In this document: piece by piece, positions 17,501 to 24,923 of the stretch
Position numbering within the stretch: the first letter of the stretch is position 1
Layout of the letters: each line of letters opens with the position of its first letter
Source: Spirochaetaceae bacterium
GTDB taxonomy: Bacteria > Spirochaetota > Spirochaetia > DSM-2461
NCBI GenBank assembly: GCA_016342385.1
Contig: JAEINM010000002.1
Span: 1-37,075 of the forward strand
Reading direction: 5' to 3'
DNA: 37,075 bases
Program-made: the position numbers and the translations under genes
The notes under the pieces: model-generated
What the model was told of the DNA's origin: nothing
The model's database searches: none
What the model saw: the letters and a program-made list of their open reading frames with translations, nothing else

Positions 17501-17965
17501 ATTTCCCTGAGCCAGTAAAATTGACCGGGTGAACTGTTCATAATCCAGTCCGGCAATCTCCGTTACAATAAGAGGCACATTACTTTTTTTCTCTTCAATT
17601 ATTTCTTCTTTGTCACCATTTATCCGTGTTATGAACATCTTGGAATTCTGCAGTTTTCCGTCGGATTTGCCTCTGGATCTCCTTTGTTCCCATCGACTTC
17701 TATAGGTATTTCCGTCAATGGAAAAAGTCAGTTCGGAAAAACATTCACCACAGTGGCGGCTCATTATTTCATCGGGGTTTTTCAGCCGTGGTGTTCTGCC
17801 GTATAAAGCCAGGCATATGGCATCAAATATGGTTGATTTTCCGGCTCCGGTGGGACCCGTAATAGCAAAGAGTCCCGACCCGTTAAAGGGTTTTTTATTA
17901 AAGTGAATATCTGATCTTCCCTGAAGAGAATTCAGGTTTAAAATTGAAAGAGTTTCAATTTTCAT
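14507..17965 (-). CDS. sbcC: Exonuclease SbcC (Rad50-like ATPase of the SbcCD complex)
   Basis: Large subunit of the SbcCD nuclease that processes hairpins and blocked double-strand ends. I choose the ATG at 17965 (MKIETLSILNLNSLQG), which has GGGG about 9 nt upstream, giving 1,152 residues; an upstream TTG reading adds seven. The N-terminal ATPase half has Walker A GPTGAGKST (Lys43) and a Q-loop region LAQGNFASFL. Long coiled coils flank the zinc hook CPVC (Cys569 and Cys572). The C-terminal half carries the ABC signature TTLSGGESF and Walker B IDSLFLDEGFGTLDPD. The start overlaps the end of sbcD by 11 bp, so the two are translationally linked. Confidence 0.97.
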   Translation of the reverse strand: MKIETLSILNLNSLQGRSDIHFNKKPFNGSGLFAITGPTGAGKSTIFDAICLALYGRTPRLKNPDEIMSRHCGECFSELTFSIDGNTYRSRWEQRRSRGKSDGKLQNSKMFITRINGDKEEIIEEKKSNVPLIVTEIAGLDYEQFTRSILLAQGNFASFLIAGVNERADLLEKMTGSEIYTRISIEAFNRSKIEDEKLDRLKEKLGDTEILNVSLRNEYTVALDTLHNKREEIRNKITTYSESQKWLEQDVILKNRVDGAKYELERVQKIENEVEPLKAEYEKKLRIVNNLPVYKSYISLRKEISRKKNELIDSENQENSLNITLEKLYVDLENKKESLSENSRTIIELQNNIEQIQILQQRSESERETLSKSNERMADLKNQMRENEENIHSCEVLLTTLNKKEMALREYLESHPGYGEIMDFLPLVKEKIPRYLSLLSELSSFKKGTIQNIERLKIRLDKEKQALKSLSFKIRKVKDEKPSNREELDKKKEILLKLSPIGKSYNKGIENKKNLLENKKKCEAALNKTLVQLDKKKNELSLAKDEQKIQSMVNHAQIIRKDLSEGDICPVCRATVHDLPSFSESDDTRDYEIILERIRNEIQKLESGKDVLNEQLGINEKDLREQAVKQEMLEQEWAENKKPFFPDLHPSHRDAANEIYSFNESEIAQYNNWEYEYNSLLDEERILKETCEHLDKKYEKSIHTLDLQNEMICLKDSINPLVQPLKLTADTTNLVGLLKSYRDAYVSKSDELIQIRMHLSETQNNLKNFSAQTIQLSRQQKQLIDENALMNSKILRLKSEIETISGTESLESIRKKIRNLKEGSEKELENTKIEIGETREKLSLIKGNCENYLKELPEMTNQLTDLDSQLKTILSREKLDLSDFEKEDIEEDMIRVRDQLESVKEKRIRAEEAYHNARTVEEGHKKSEPPIQFLENVSGNLKLLKEEIEETSRGIGILDEKLMSDNNKREKLKGLSLQIENQEKDCLKWSKIKNLIGSADGKIYRRFVQGLTLEKLVYLANNHLLKLNNRYRIERSSQKELEIEIVDCWQADTVRPSTTLSGGESFLVSLSLSLGLSELVGNKVTIDSLFLDEGFGTLDPDTLEIVLSALETFQSSGKLIGIISHIEAIRERISVQIKVKKLAGGRSILEIV

Positions 17966-19175
17966 CGCAATTATCCCCTTCTTCAACCTTTATCATCAGT
18001 TCATTGTACAAAGGAAGGAGATCACTGATATCGTCTTCTGTTAAGCCGGATTTCTCACATCTTTTAATAAACACTTCTTCCACTGTCAGATCTTTGATCT
18101 CAATCGATCTCTCCGGTGATAGAATATTCTCTCCCTCTACTGTTAAAACCTTAATTCTCAGAAACTCAAAACCTTTACCCAAGGCTCTTTCATTCATCAG
18201 TTTATTAATATCTCCAATAGCCTTTCCTCCTGAAATTTCAGCATCTGCCCAGAAAGGTCCATCGGGGGGATCAAATTCGTCCAGTTGATTGATGACTTCC
18301 TCAAAATCCCCTTTAAATCGTATCAACTTTCTAAATTCAGGTACTTGTACAGAAATGACATTCAGTAGTTCAGATCCATTGAATTCTGAAATAAGTACCT
18401 GCTTGTCACCCTTTTCTCCGAAGTCCATATGCAGGGGAGAACCGCAATATCTGAGATCTTGTCTTGAAGCAACTTTTTGAGGCTTGTGAATATGACCCAA
18501 AGCCGTATAATCAAATCCGTCACTAAATATATCAGCGGGAATAGATCCTAGATTTCCAACATAGAGATCTCTCTGACCGGCTCCCGAAAGGCTGCCTGTA
18601 ATGAATAAATGACCCATGGCAAGAATTGGTATATTAGACTGATCTTTTACCTCAAGAGCTCTATGAAGAGTTCTTCTATAGTATGTCATTATACCATCTA
18701 TGACCGCGGTTTCTCTCTCCTGCCAGAATTCTCCGGCTTTTGGTATATGAACATCTCTTTCCCGTAGAAAAGGGACAGCACAGACTATCGCCATTGGCTT
18801 TCCACTAGAATCTCTTATGGTTATAACATCATCTTCGGGAGTATTACCTGTACCTCCATTGACATATACAGAAAGATGTCTGAGTAACTCTTTCGGGGAA
18901 TTGAGTTTCGTAATTGAATCGTGATTTCCCCCGATAATGACAGTGGCATGGCAGCAGCTTTCCCTGATGGAGCAGAGAAAATCATAATAGAGCATTTCGG
19001 CACTGTTCGGAGGATTTGTACTGTCAAAAATATCACCGGAAACCAGCAATATATCAATAGACTCTTTGTCTAAAGTTTCTCTGAGCCACATAAGGAATTC
19101 TTTTTGTTCATCTATTCTCTCTCTGTCGCATAATCGGGCCCCAAGATGCCAGTCAGAAGTATGTAAAATCCGCAT
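17955..19175 (-). CDS. sbcD: Exonuclease SbcD (Mre11-like nuclease of the SbcCD complex)
   Basis: Metal-dependent nuclease subunit working with SbcC in repair of hairpin and double-strand-break DNA. The 406 residues show the calcineurin-like phosphoesterase motifs in order: ILHTSDWHLG, LLVSGDIFD, IGGNHDS, AMGHLF and ALGHIHKPQ, all with metal-binding residues intact. The C-terminal domain is the SbcD cap. AAGGTG lies about 13 nt before the ATG, a long spacing. It is the first gene of the sbcDC operon, behind the promoter at 19209-19236. Confidence 0.96.
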   Translation of the reverse strand: MRILHTSDWHLGARLCDRERIDEQKEFLMWLRETLDKESIDILLVSGDIFDSTNPPNSAEMLYYDFLCSIRESCCHATVIIGGNHDSITKLNSPKELLRHLSVYVNGGTGNTPEDDVITIRDSSGKPMAIVCAVPFLRERDVHIPKAGEFWQERETAVIDGIMTYYRRTLHRALEVKDQSNIPILAMGHLFITGSLSGAGQRDLYVGNLGSIPADIFSDGFDYTALGHIHKPQKVASRQDLRYCGSPLHMDFGEKGDKQVLISEFNGSELLNVISVQVPEFRKLIRFKGDFEEVINQLDEFDPPDGPFWADAEISGGKAIGDINKLMNERALGKGFEFLRIKVLTVEGENILSPERSIEIKDLTVEEVFIKRCEKSGLTEDDISDLLPLYNELMIKVEEGDNCDEN

Positions 19176-19208
19176 GAATTGTATTATTCACCTTTTTGAT
19201 CAATATAG

Positions 19209-19236
19209 ATAGTATCCAGCATTTATATAGGTTCAA
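19209..19236 (-). promoter_or_regulatory. Putative promoter of sbcDC
   Basis: On the minus strand TTGAAC (19231-19236), a 16-bp spacer and TACTAT (19209-19214), about 34 nt upstream of the sbcD ATG. No LexA-like box was evident. Confidence 0.45.
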
Positions 19237-19369
19237 TCATAGTATTGCTCTATTGAGTAAATGATATTTTCCTATATTTCAGGACAATATCATTTTAATA
19301 AAGAAATCCTATACTTTAAAAGCACTATTTGATATTTTTACCCTGTCATCGGGGTTTTCAATATATCTT

Positions 19370-19398
19370 TTGACAAATTGTCAGACATATCATATTCT
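19370..19398 (+). promoter_or_regulatory. Promoter of the 5'-nucleotidase gene with operator-like palindrome
   Basis: TTGACA (19370-19375), a 17-bp spacer and TATTCT (19393-19398), about 42 nt upstream of the gene. A perfect inverted repeat TGACAA-A-TTGTCA (19371-19383) overlaps the -35 box and would suit a repressor. Confidence 0.6.
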
Positions 19399-19440
19399 GA
19401 ATGGTGAATGTAACTAGTTCCATTCACAAAAGGAGTGTAT

Positions 19441-21249
19441 ATGAAAAAAAGTGTATTGAAAAAAGTTTTTTTGCCAATACTGGTAATCTCGACATTACTA
19501 TTTGCGGCCTGTCAGACCTCACCGGGAAGCGGTGAAAAACCTCAGGATTTTGTTTTAACTATTTTTGAGACCACCGATACCCATGGTGCTCTTCTCCCCT
19601 ATGATTTTATAAACGATAAGGATTCACCTACTTCTCTGGCTCAGGTGTACAGTTTGATAAAAGAAGCCAGAGCTGTTGAAGGTCAGGAAGTTCTATTACT
19701 CGATAATGGTGATATTCTTCAGGGACAACCCATTGTCTACTATTCCAATTTTGAGGATGTAAATAATCCTCATGTAGCCTCTGAAGTGATGAATTATATG
19801 GGTTATGATGCCGGTTCAGTCGGAAATCACGATATCGAAGCCGGTCATGCTGTTTATGATAAACTTGTAAAAGAATTGGATTTTCCATGGCTTGCAGCAA
19901 ATGTTGTTGACAAAAAAAGCGGGGAACCCTATTTCGAGCCCTATACAATTATCAACCGAAAAGGTGCTAAGATCGCTATCCTCGGATTATGTACACCTGG
20001 TGTTCCTACCTGGCTACCTGTAAATTTGTGGGAAGGAATGGAATTTAAAGGGATGGTTGAAACGGCCAAATTATGGATACCAAAAATCCAGGCAGAGGAA
20101 AATCCTGATCTGATTATCGGTTTATTTCATGCCGGTACAGATTTTGAATATAGTGGATATTCAGCAGATGATGTGATGAATCCCAATGCTTCACTCCTGG
20201 TTGCAGAGCAGGTTCCCGGATTCGATATCATATTTACAGGTCATGACCATCAAACTCATAATGATTGGGTGGAAAATTCAGATGGTGGCAAAGTTCTCAT
20301 TTTAGGTTCATTAAACGCAGCCAGAGCCATTGCTTCTGCGGAAATTGATATGGATTATAATGAAGAAACAGGTCTATGGAAGAAAACAATCTCCGGGTCT
20401 ATTATAGAAGGGGAAGAGCTTGTTGCCGATCCTGATTTTATCAATCAATTTGCCTCTGTAAAAGAGGAGATAAAATCTTATGTAAATAAACCTATTGGTA
20501 CATTTACATCTACCATCTCTACAAGAGAATCTATGTTTGGAGATTCTGCTTTTGTAGATCTTATTCATAGAATCCAGCTGGAGATAACCGGAGCAGATGT
20601 ATCATTCGCAGCCCCATTATCTTTAGATGCCAGCATATCTGAAGGTGAAGTTTATGTTCGTGATATGTTCAATTTATACAAATATGAAAATCTTCTTTAT
20701 ACAATGGAATTAACTGGTAAAGAGATAAAAGATTTTCTTGAGTATTCTTATGCATACTGGTTTTCCACAATGGAAGGCCCCTCTGATCATTTGATTAATT
20801 ATAAACGGGATGCCGATGGAAATATGATCTGGAATGAGAGATATTCTACTTATGATACAGCGACAAGATATTACAACTATGATTCTGCCGCTGGCATTGA
20901 TTATACAGTTGATGTTTCTAAACCGGAAGGATCACGTGTAGAAATCAGTGGTTTCTCCGATGGAAAAGCTTTTGTGGAAGGTGAAAAATACAAAGTTGCC
21001 ATAAACTCATACAGAGCCACTGGTGGTGGTGGTCATCTAACCAAAGGTGCCGGAATAAAATCAGAAGATCTTGAGGGACTCACTCTGACATCTACCGATA
21101 AGGATTTAAGATACTATCTCCTGAAGTGGATAGAAGGTCAGGGAACCGTTACTCCTTCAGCAATCGGCAACTGGTCAGTGGTACCGGTTGACTGGTGGGA
21201 GACCGCCAAAGAAGTAGACTATAAAATACTTTTTGAAGGTGCAAAATAA
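19441..21249 (+). CDS. 5'-nucleotidase / 2',3'-cyclic phosphodiesterase family lipoprotein
   Basis: Exported enzyme that dephosphorylates extracytoplasmic nucleotides so nucleosides can be taken up. The ATG at 19441 has GGAG 5 nt upstream; the GTG at 19435 overlaps that site and is rejected. The N terminus (KKVFLPILVISTLLFAAC) is a lipoprotein signal. The metallophosphatase domain shows DTHG (Asp46, His48), LLDNGDILQG, GNHD (128-131), FHAG and GHDHQTH (from 267). From about residue 355 the 5'-nucleotidase C-terminal domain follows, ending in a substrate loop YRATGGGGHL. The 602 residues suit this family. Single-gene transcript, with its own promoter and terminator. UshA-, YfkN- or CpdB-like specificity cannot be separated here. 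Confidence 0.92.
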   Translation: MKKSVLKKVFLPILVISTLLFAACQTSPGSGEKPQDFVLTIFETTDTHGALLPYDFINDKDSPTSLAQVYSLIKEARAVEGQEVLLLDNGDILQGQPIVYYSNFEDVNNPHVASEVMNYMGYDAGSVGNHDIEAGHAVYDKLVKELDFPWLAANVVDKKSGEPYFEPYTIINRKGAKIAILGLCTPGVPTWLPVNLWEGMEFKGMVETAKLWIPKIQAEENPDLIIGLFHAGTDFEYSGYSADDVMNPNASLLVAEQVPGFDIIFTGHDHQTHNDWVENSDGGKVLILGSLNAARAIASAEIDMDYNEETGLWKKTISGSIIEGEELVADPDFINQFASVKEEIKSYVNKPIGTFTSTISTRESMFGDSAFVDLIHRIQLEITGADVSFAAPLSLDASISEGEVYVRDMFNLYKYENLLYTMELTGKEIKDFLEYSYAYWFSTMEGPSDHLINYKRDADGNMIWNERYSTYDTATRYYNYDSAAGIDYTVDVSKPEGSRVEISGFSDGKAFVEGEKYKVAINSYRATGGGGHLTKGAGIKSEDLEGLTLTSTDKDLRYYLLKWIEGQGTVTPSAIGNWSVVPVDWWETAKEVDYKILFEGAK

Positions 21250-21274
21250 TCATTTAATTTAAAAATATATCTAT

Positions 21275-21310
21275 AAGGTGGATAGTTTCAGTGCTATCCA
21301 CCTTTTTTTT
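21275..21310 (+). terminator. Terminator of the 5'-nucleotidase gene
   Basis: Hairpin AAGGTGGATAG with CTATCCACCTT, 8-nt loop, followed by eight T in total. It lies about 25 bp past the stop. Confidence 0.9.
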
Positions 21311-21384
21311 GATTTGTATTAATTTTTTTTATTTTTTTTATATGCAATGAATCATCTCAGAGTATTTTCTAATATTACAAACAG

Positions 21385-21414
21385 TACTTATATATTGATA
21401 TCTCTATATAAGTA
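21385..21414. repeat. Perfect 10-bp-arm inverted repeat over the dsbD promoter
   Basis: TACTTATATA (21385-21394) and TATATAAGTA (21405-21414) flank TTGATATCTC, which contains the -35 box of the dsbD promoter. The placement fits a repressor operator; AT-rich composition makes chance more likely than for a mixed sequence. Confidence 0.6.
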
Positions 21415-21423
21415 TTTTACAAT
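21395..21423 (+). promoter_or_regulatory. Promoter of dsbD
   Basis: TTGATA (21395-21400), 17-bp spacer and TACAAT (21418-21423), each 5/6 to consensus. The start of transcription would be about 45 nt before the dsbD GTG. Confidence 0.6.
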
Positions 21424-21473
21424 CTTCGGCTTTTTGTATATCTTTGTATTAGTTTATTTTTTAGGAGTCATAA

Positions 21474-23192
21474 GTGATAAGAAGAGTTATAATATCATTT
21501 TTCATATTAATATCTTTTTCCCAGGTTCATGGGCAATTTTTAAATAATCAGGAGATACCTGAAGTTGATGTCATTATTGAAGTAATCCCCAATGAACTTA
21601 TGAGTGGAGATTCTTTCACTATTTACGCTTCGTATACAATACCAGAACATTATCACATGTTTCACAATGAAGAACTATTTAATATTTTTATTGATAATAA
21701 TGCAGGTTTTGTCGTATCAGAGACTGATTTTCCTATGGAAGAATCAGAACCTCTTTTAGGACTTCCCTCCTTTAGCGGGACTGTTACAATTTCAAAAATG
21801 ATATTAATTCCTGAGAATTATAAATCCGGTGATTTTTCACTAGAGATTCGAGCTGCATACCAGATCTGTGAAGATGATGGAACCTGTCTTCTTCCGGATT
21901 CTTTTATTGACACCAGGAATATTACCATTATAAACAATCAGGATACTTCTAAATCATCATCTTTAATATGGACAATAATGTGGTATATACTACTCGCTTT
22001 TGCCGGTGGATTAATTCTGAATGTAATGCCATGTGTTCTTCCGTTACTCTCGGTAAAAGCCTTAAACCTCGTAGAGCAAAGTCATCACGACAGGAAAACG
22101 ATACTAGTCTCATCATTATTATATGGTCTTGGAATTCTCATCTCTTTCCTCTCTCTGGCACTTGCAGTCATCATCCTAAAAAGTTCAGGAGAATTGTTCG
22201 GTTGGGGATTTCAGTTTCAGAATCCCCTCTTTGTCCTATTTCTATTGACTATAATATTTGTCTTCTCTCTTTCCCTCTTTGATGTTTTCACTTTAAATGC
22301 TCCCCGGAAAAGTATGACTAAAGCTTCGGAATACAGTGTCGGGAGAAGTTATAGTGGTTCTCTATTAACCGGAATTTTTGCCGTTCTTATCGCAACCCCC
22401 TGCACAGCACCATTTATGGGTGCTGCATTGGGATTTGCTTTTTCCCAGACTCCTCTTGTTATACTCCTGATCTTTTCATCACTCTCCTTCGGTTTTGCCC
22501 TCCCTTTTATTTTATTGGGATTAAATCCAAAGTTAATCAAAAAAATCCCCAAGCCGGGAAACTGGATGAATACATTTAAGGAGATCATGGGATTTCTGCT
22601 GCTGGGAACAGTTGTCTATCTGCTGACAACTCTCCACAGTTTAATCGGAGCATCAATAAAAGGTGTATTGTGGTTTTTGCTATTTACAGGTCTTTCAATA
22701 TGGATCTTCGGAAAATTCGGTTCTGTAATTGAAAAAAAATCAAAGAGGATTATTGCGGCAATTGTAGCTATAGCCCTTATCGTCTTTTCTGCTATGACCT
22801 TTGTAAATCTTGAAAGTAAATCTGAAAAATCTTCAATTGAAGGAGGATCATGGCAGGTTTTTTCTTCAGAACTCGTACAAAATTACCGTTTGGAAAATAA
22901 AGCGGTTTTCATAGACTTTTATGCAGACTGGTGCACCTCCTGTAAAGTTAATGATGCAACTGTACTCAATACCAAGAAAATCTCTAATCTTTTTAAAGAA
23001 TATGATGTGCAGTTATTAAAAGGAGATTTTACAGCCGGAGATCGGGAAATTGCCCAATGGTTATCGGACTTTGGACGGGCGGGAGTTCCACTGTACATAT
23101 TGTTCCGCCCTGGGGAAGAGGCGGTTGTTTTCCCTGAATTTCTTACCCAGTCCCAGTTAGAAGAGGAGATTAAAAAAATTCGATTGGAATAA
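21474..23192 (+). CDS. dsbD: Thiol:disulfide interchange protein DsbD
   Basis: Inner-membrane reductase that carries electrons from cytoplasmic thioredoxin to periplasmic disulfide-handling proteins. The start is GTG with GGAG 6 nt upstream. A signal peptide (VIISFFILISFSQVHG) leads into the periplasmic alpha domain with Cys132 and Cys138 (YQICEDDGTCLLP). About eight membrane helices follow, containing the redox pair Cys187 (VMPCVLPLLSVKA) and Cys310 (ATPCTAPFMGA). The C-terminal thioredoxin-like domain has ADWCTSCK (Cys487, Cys490). All three cysteine pairs of a complete DsbD are present. The 572 residues match the family. The MATE gene follows after 77 bp without an obvious terminator, so co-transcription is possible. 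Confidence 0.95.
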   Translation: MIRRVIISFFILISFSQVHGQFLNNQEIPEVDVIIEVIPNELMSGDSFTIYASYTIPEHYHMFHNEELFNIFIDNNAGFVVSETDFPMEESEPLLGLPSFSGTVTISKMILIPENYKSGDFSLEIRAAYQICEDDGTCLLPDSFIDTRNITIINNQDTSKSSSLIWTIMWYILLAFAGGLILNVMPCVLPLLSVKALNLVEQSHHDRKTILVSSLLYGLGILISFLSLALAVIILKSSGELFGWGFQFQNPLFVLFLLTIIFVFSLSLFDVFTLNAPRKSMTKASEYSVGRSYSGSLLTGIFAVLIATPCTAPFMGAALGFAFSQTPLVILLIFSSLSFGFALPFILLGLNPKLIKKIPKPGNWMNTFKEIMGFLLLGTVVYLLTTLHSLIGASIKGVLWFLLFTGLSIWIFGKFGSVIEKKSKRIIAAIVAIALIVFSAMTFVNLESKSEKSSIEGGSWQVFSSELVQNYRLENKAVFIDFYADWCTSCKVNDATVLNTKKISNLFKEYDVQLLKGDFTAGDREIAQWLSDFGRAGVPLYILFRPGEEAVVFPEFLTQSQLEEEIKKIRLE

Positions 23193-23269
23193 TTTTTATC
23201 TTCCTGTGGATAATATAGAAAAAAGAAATAATAATATAATAAATTTAAAAACAAATTTTTAGGAATCAA

Positions 23270-24613
23270 ATGAGAAATAAACTTTTAAAAAATCTACAGG
23301 GATCACGATACGTCTTATCTCTTGCTTTACCGGTTATGGGGACTCAAATTGCCAATACAATGGTTCAGCTTGTAGATACCATGTTTATCGGAAGAATTGA
23401 TGCTCTATCTTTAGGTGCTGTTGCATTAACAGGTACTCTTATCTGGAATTTCCAGATGATCTCTGAAGGTTTCTCAACAGGTTTAACCGCAACAATATCA
23501 AGAAGAATAGGTGAAAAAAAACCGGAAAAGGCATCAGAATTTCTCCGGACGGGATTATTATCTATTTTGATATTTTCGCTGATATTATTACCTCTTGTTT
23601 ATTTCGGATCGGAAAAATTATTATCATTAATTCGCGTTCCCGAAGATTTATTGACATTAGGCAATAGTTATTTCAAGACTTTTATGATATTTCTCCCATC
23701 TATATTTGGTTTGACTGCCATTCAGGCCGCTTTTAATGCCAGTGGTGAGACAAAGACAACGATGAAAGTCAGTATTATGATGAATATAATCAATATTATA
23801 ATGGACTGGGCGCTTATTTTCGGTCATTTAGGACTACCTGCATTGGGTATAGCCGGCGCGGCCTATGCTTCGGGAATCAGCTTTACATTCGGATTTATCT
23901 CATTGCTTTTTATCAGTTTTTTCAGAGAATGGAGTCCCCTTAAAGGATCGATAATCTATTCGTGGAAACATTTAAAGCTAATTGTTAAAATTGGAATACC
24001 GGCGCTTATCAGTAATATGGCTATGGCTATAAGTCAGATGTTAGTTATGGTGTTGGCAGTAACACCTCTTGGAAGCCTAAGTCTTGGAGCTTTCAATATA
24101 GTTATGAAACTGGCATCAGTCTCATTTATGCCGGGATTTGGTTTTGCTATTGCCGCATCGACCAGCACGGGACAATCTCTCGGTGAAGGAAATCCACTTA
24201 AAGCAAGAAAAATGACCATGATTGCGGCATTTTACTGCGTTTTAGTTATGGCTATTATCAGTATTACCTATTTTATAATTCCAGACCTGATGATTTCAAT
24301 GTTCACTACAGATCAAATTATCCTCTCAATGGCAAGAGATGCCTTGAGAATCTATGCTATATTTGCCGTTTTTCTTGCTCCGGCAATGGTTTTCGGTGGA
24401 ACCATTAGAGGGGCAGGTGATACAACTTTTGCAATGGTTGTTATGTTAATCAGCCGATTTATTCTCCGTTTGCCTGCCGCATGGATATTGGGTATTTATT
24501 TTGATGGTGGTCTTACAGGAGTCTGGTTAGCAATGTGCCTGGATTTTCTTGTGAGAGGAGCTATAATGTGGCTTCGTTTTAAGGGCGGAAAATGGGAAAA
24601 GGCCGTAGCCTGA
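23270..24613 (+). CDS. MATE-family multidrug/metabolite efflux transporter
   Basis: Inner-membrane antiporter using a sodium or proton gradient. The 447 residues hold about twelve hydrophobic segments in two pseudo-symmetric MatE halves, with typical MATE stretches such as ALPVMGTQIANTMVQLVDTM at the start, NASGETKT in the first half and GTIRGAGDTTFAM in the second. AGGA sits 5 nt before the ATG. It lies downstream of dsbD on the same strand and ends 5 bp from a convergent small gene. Substrate is unknown. Confidence 0.92.
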   Translation: MRNKLLKNLQGSRYVLSLALPVMGTQIANTMVQLVDTMFIGRIDALSLGAVALTGTLIWNFQMISEGFSTGLTATISRRIGEKKPEKASEFLRTGLLSILIFSLILLPLVYFGSEKLLSLIRVPEDLLTLGNSYFKTFMIFLPSIFGLTAIQAAFNASGETKTTMKVSIMMNIINIIMDWALIFGHLGLPALGIAGAAYASGISFTFGFISLLFISFFREWSPLKGSIIYSWKHLKLIVKIGIPALISNMAMAISQMLVMVLAVTPLGSLSLGAFNIVMKLASVSFMPGFGFAIAASTSTGQSLGEGNPLKARKMTMIAAFYCVLVMAIISITYFIIPDLMISMFTTDQIILSMARDALRIYAIFAVFLAPAMVFGGTIRGAGDTTFAMVVMLISRFILRLPAAWILGIYFDGGLTGVWLAMCLDFLVRGAIMWLRFKGGKWEKAVA

Positions 24614-24618
24614 TCCCA

Positions 24619-24780
24619 TTAGTCCTGCCACATGACTTTAATTTTTTCCTGGCCGATCTTGTCGGTAATAATGTCGGCAAGCCGCAATAATTCCGGTTTA
24701 CAGCAATCAACAGTTTTACCATCATTTAATCTCTTTTTAAGTTCTGCGGCAAATTCAGAAATGCTTATCTCTTTTTCCAT
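24619..24780 (-). CDS. Small (53-residue) protein of unknown function
   Basis: A short reading frame not matching a family I know. Its ATG at 24780 has a strong GGGAG 6 nt upstream. The product begins MEKEISISEFAAELKKRLND and ends IKVMWQD. It is charged and mostly helical, with an adjacent Cys-Cys pair near the middle (VDCCKPE). No signal peptide. It fills the space between the MATE stop and the divergent GTPase, facing away from the latter, with the palindrome at 24841-24877 in its upstream region. The ribosome site, position and lack of any other gene here support it as real. Confidence 0.6.
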   Translation of the reverse strand: MEKEISISEFAAELKKRLNDGKTVDCCKPELLRLADIITDKIGQEKIKVMWQD

Positions 24781-24840
24781 ATATTTCTCCCTATAAATTA
24801 ATTATTCATATATTCTTTTCAAAAGCAAGAAATTATTTAC

Positions 24841-24877
24841 TTCTGTAGTGTACGGTATGCGACCGTACACTACAGAA
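24841..24877. repeat. Perfect 16-bp-arm palindrome between divergent genes
   Basis: TTCTGTAGTGTACGGT (24841-24856) and its exact complement ACCGTACACTACAGAA (24862-24877) flank a 5-nt loop ATGCG. Neither strand has a T run after the stem, so it is not a standard terminator. It sits 61 bp upstream of the small minus-strand gene and 47 bp upstream of the dynamin-like gene, a position suited to an operator or a leader hairpin. Confidence 0.9.
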
Positions 24878-24923
24878 AATTTCATTAGGAACTTAGAGGA
24901 TTATCATATATATTAATGGCTAT

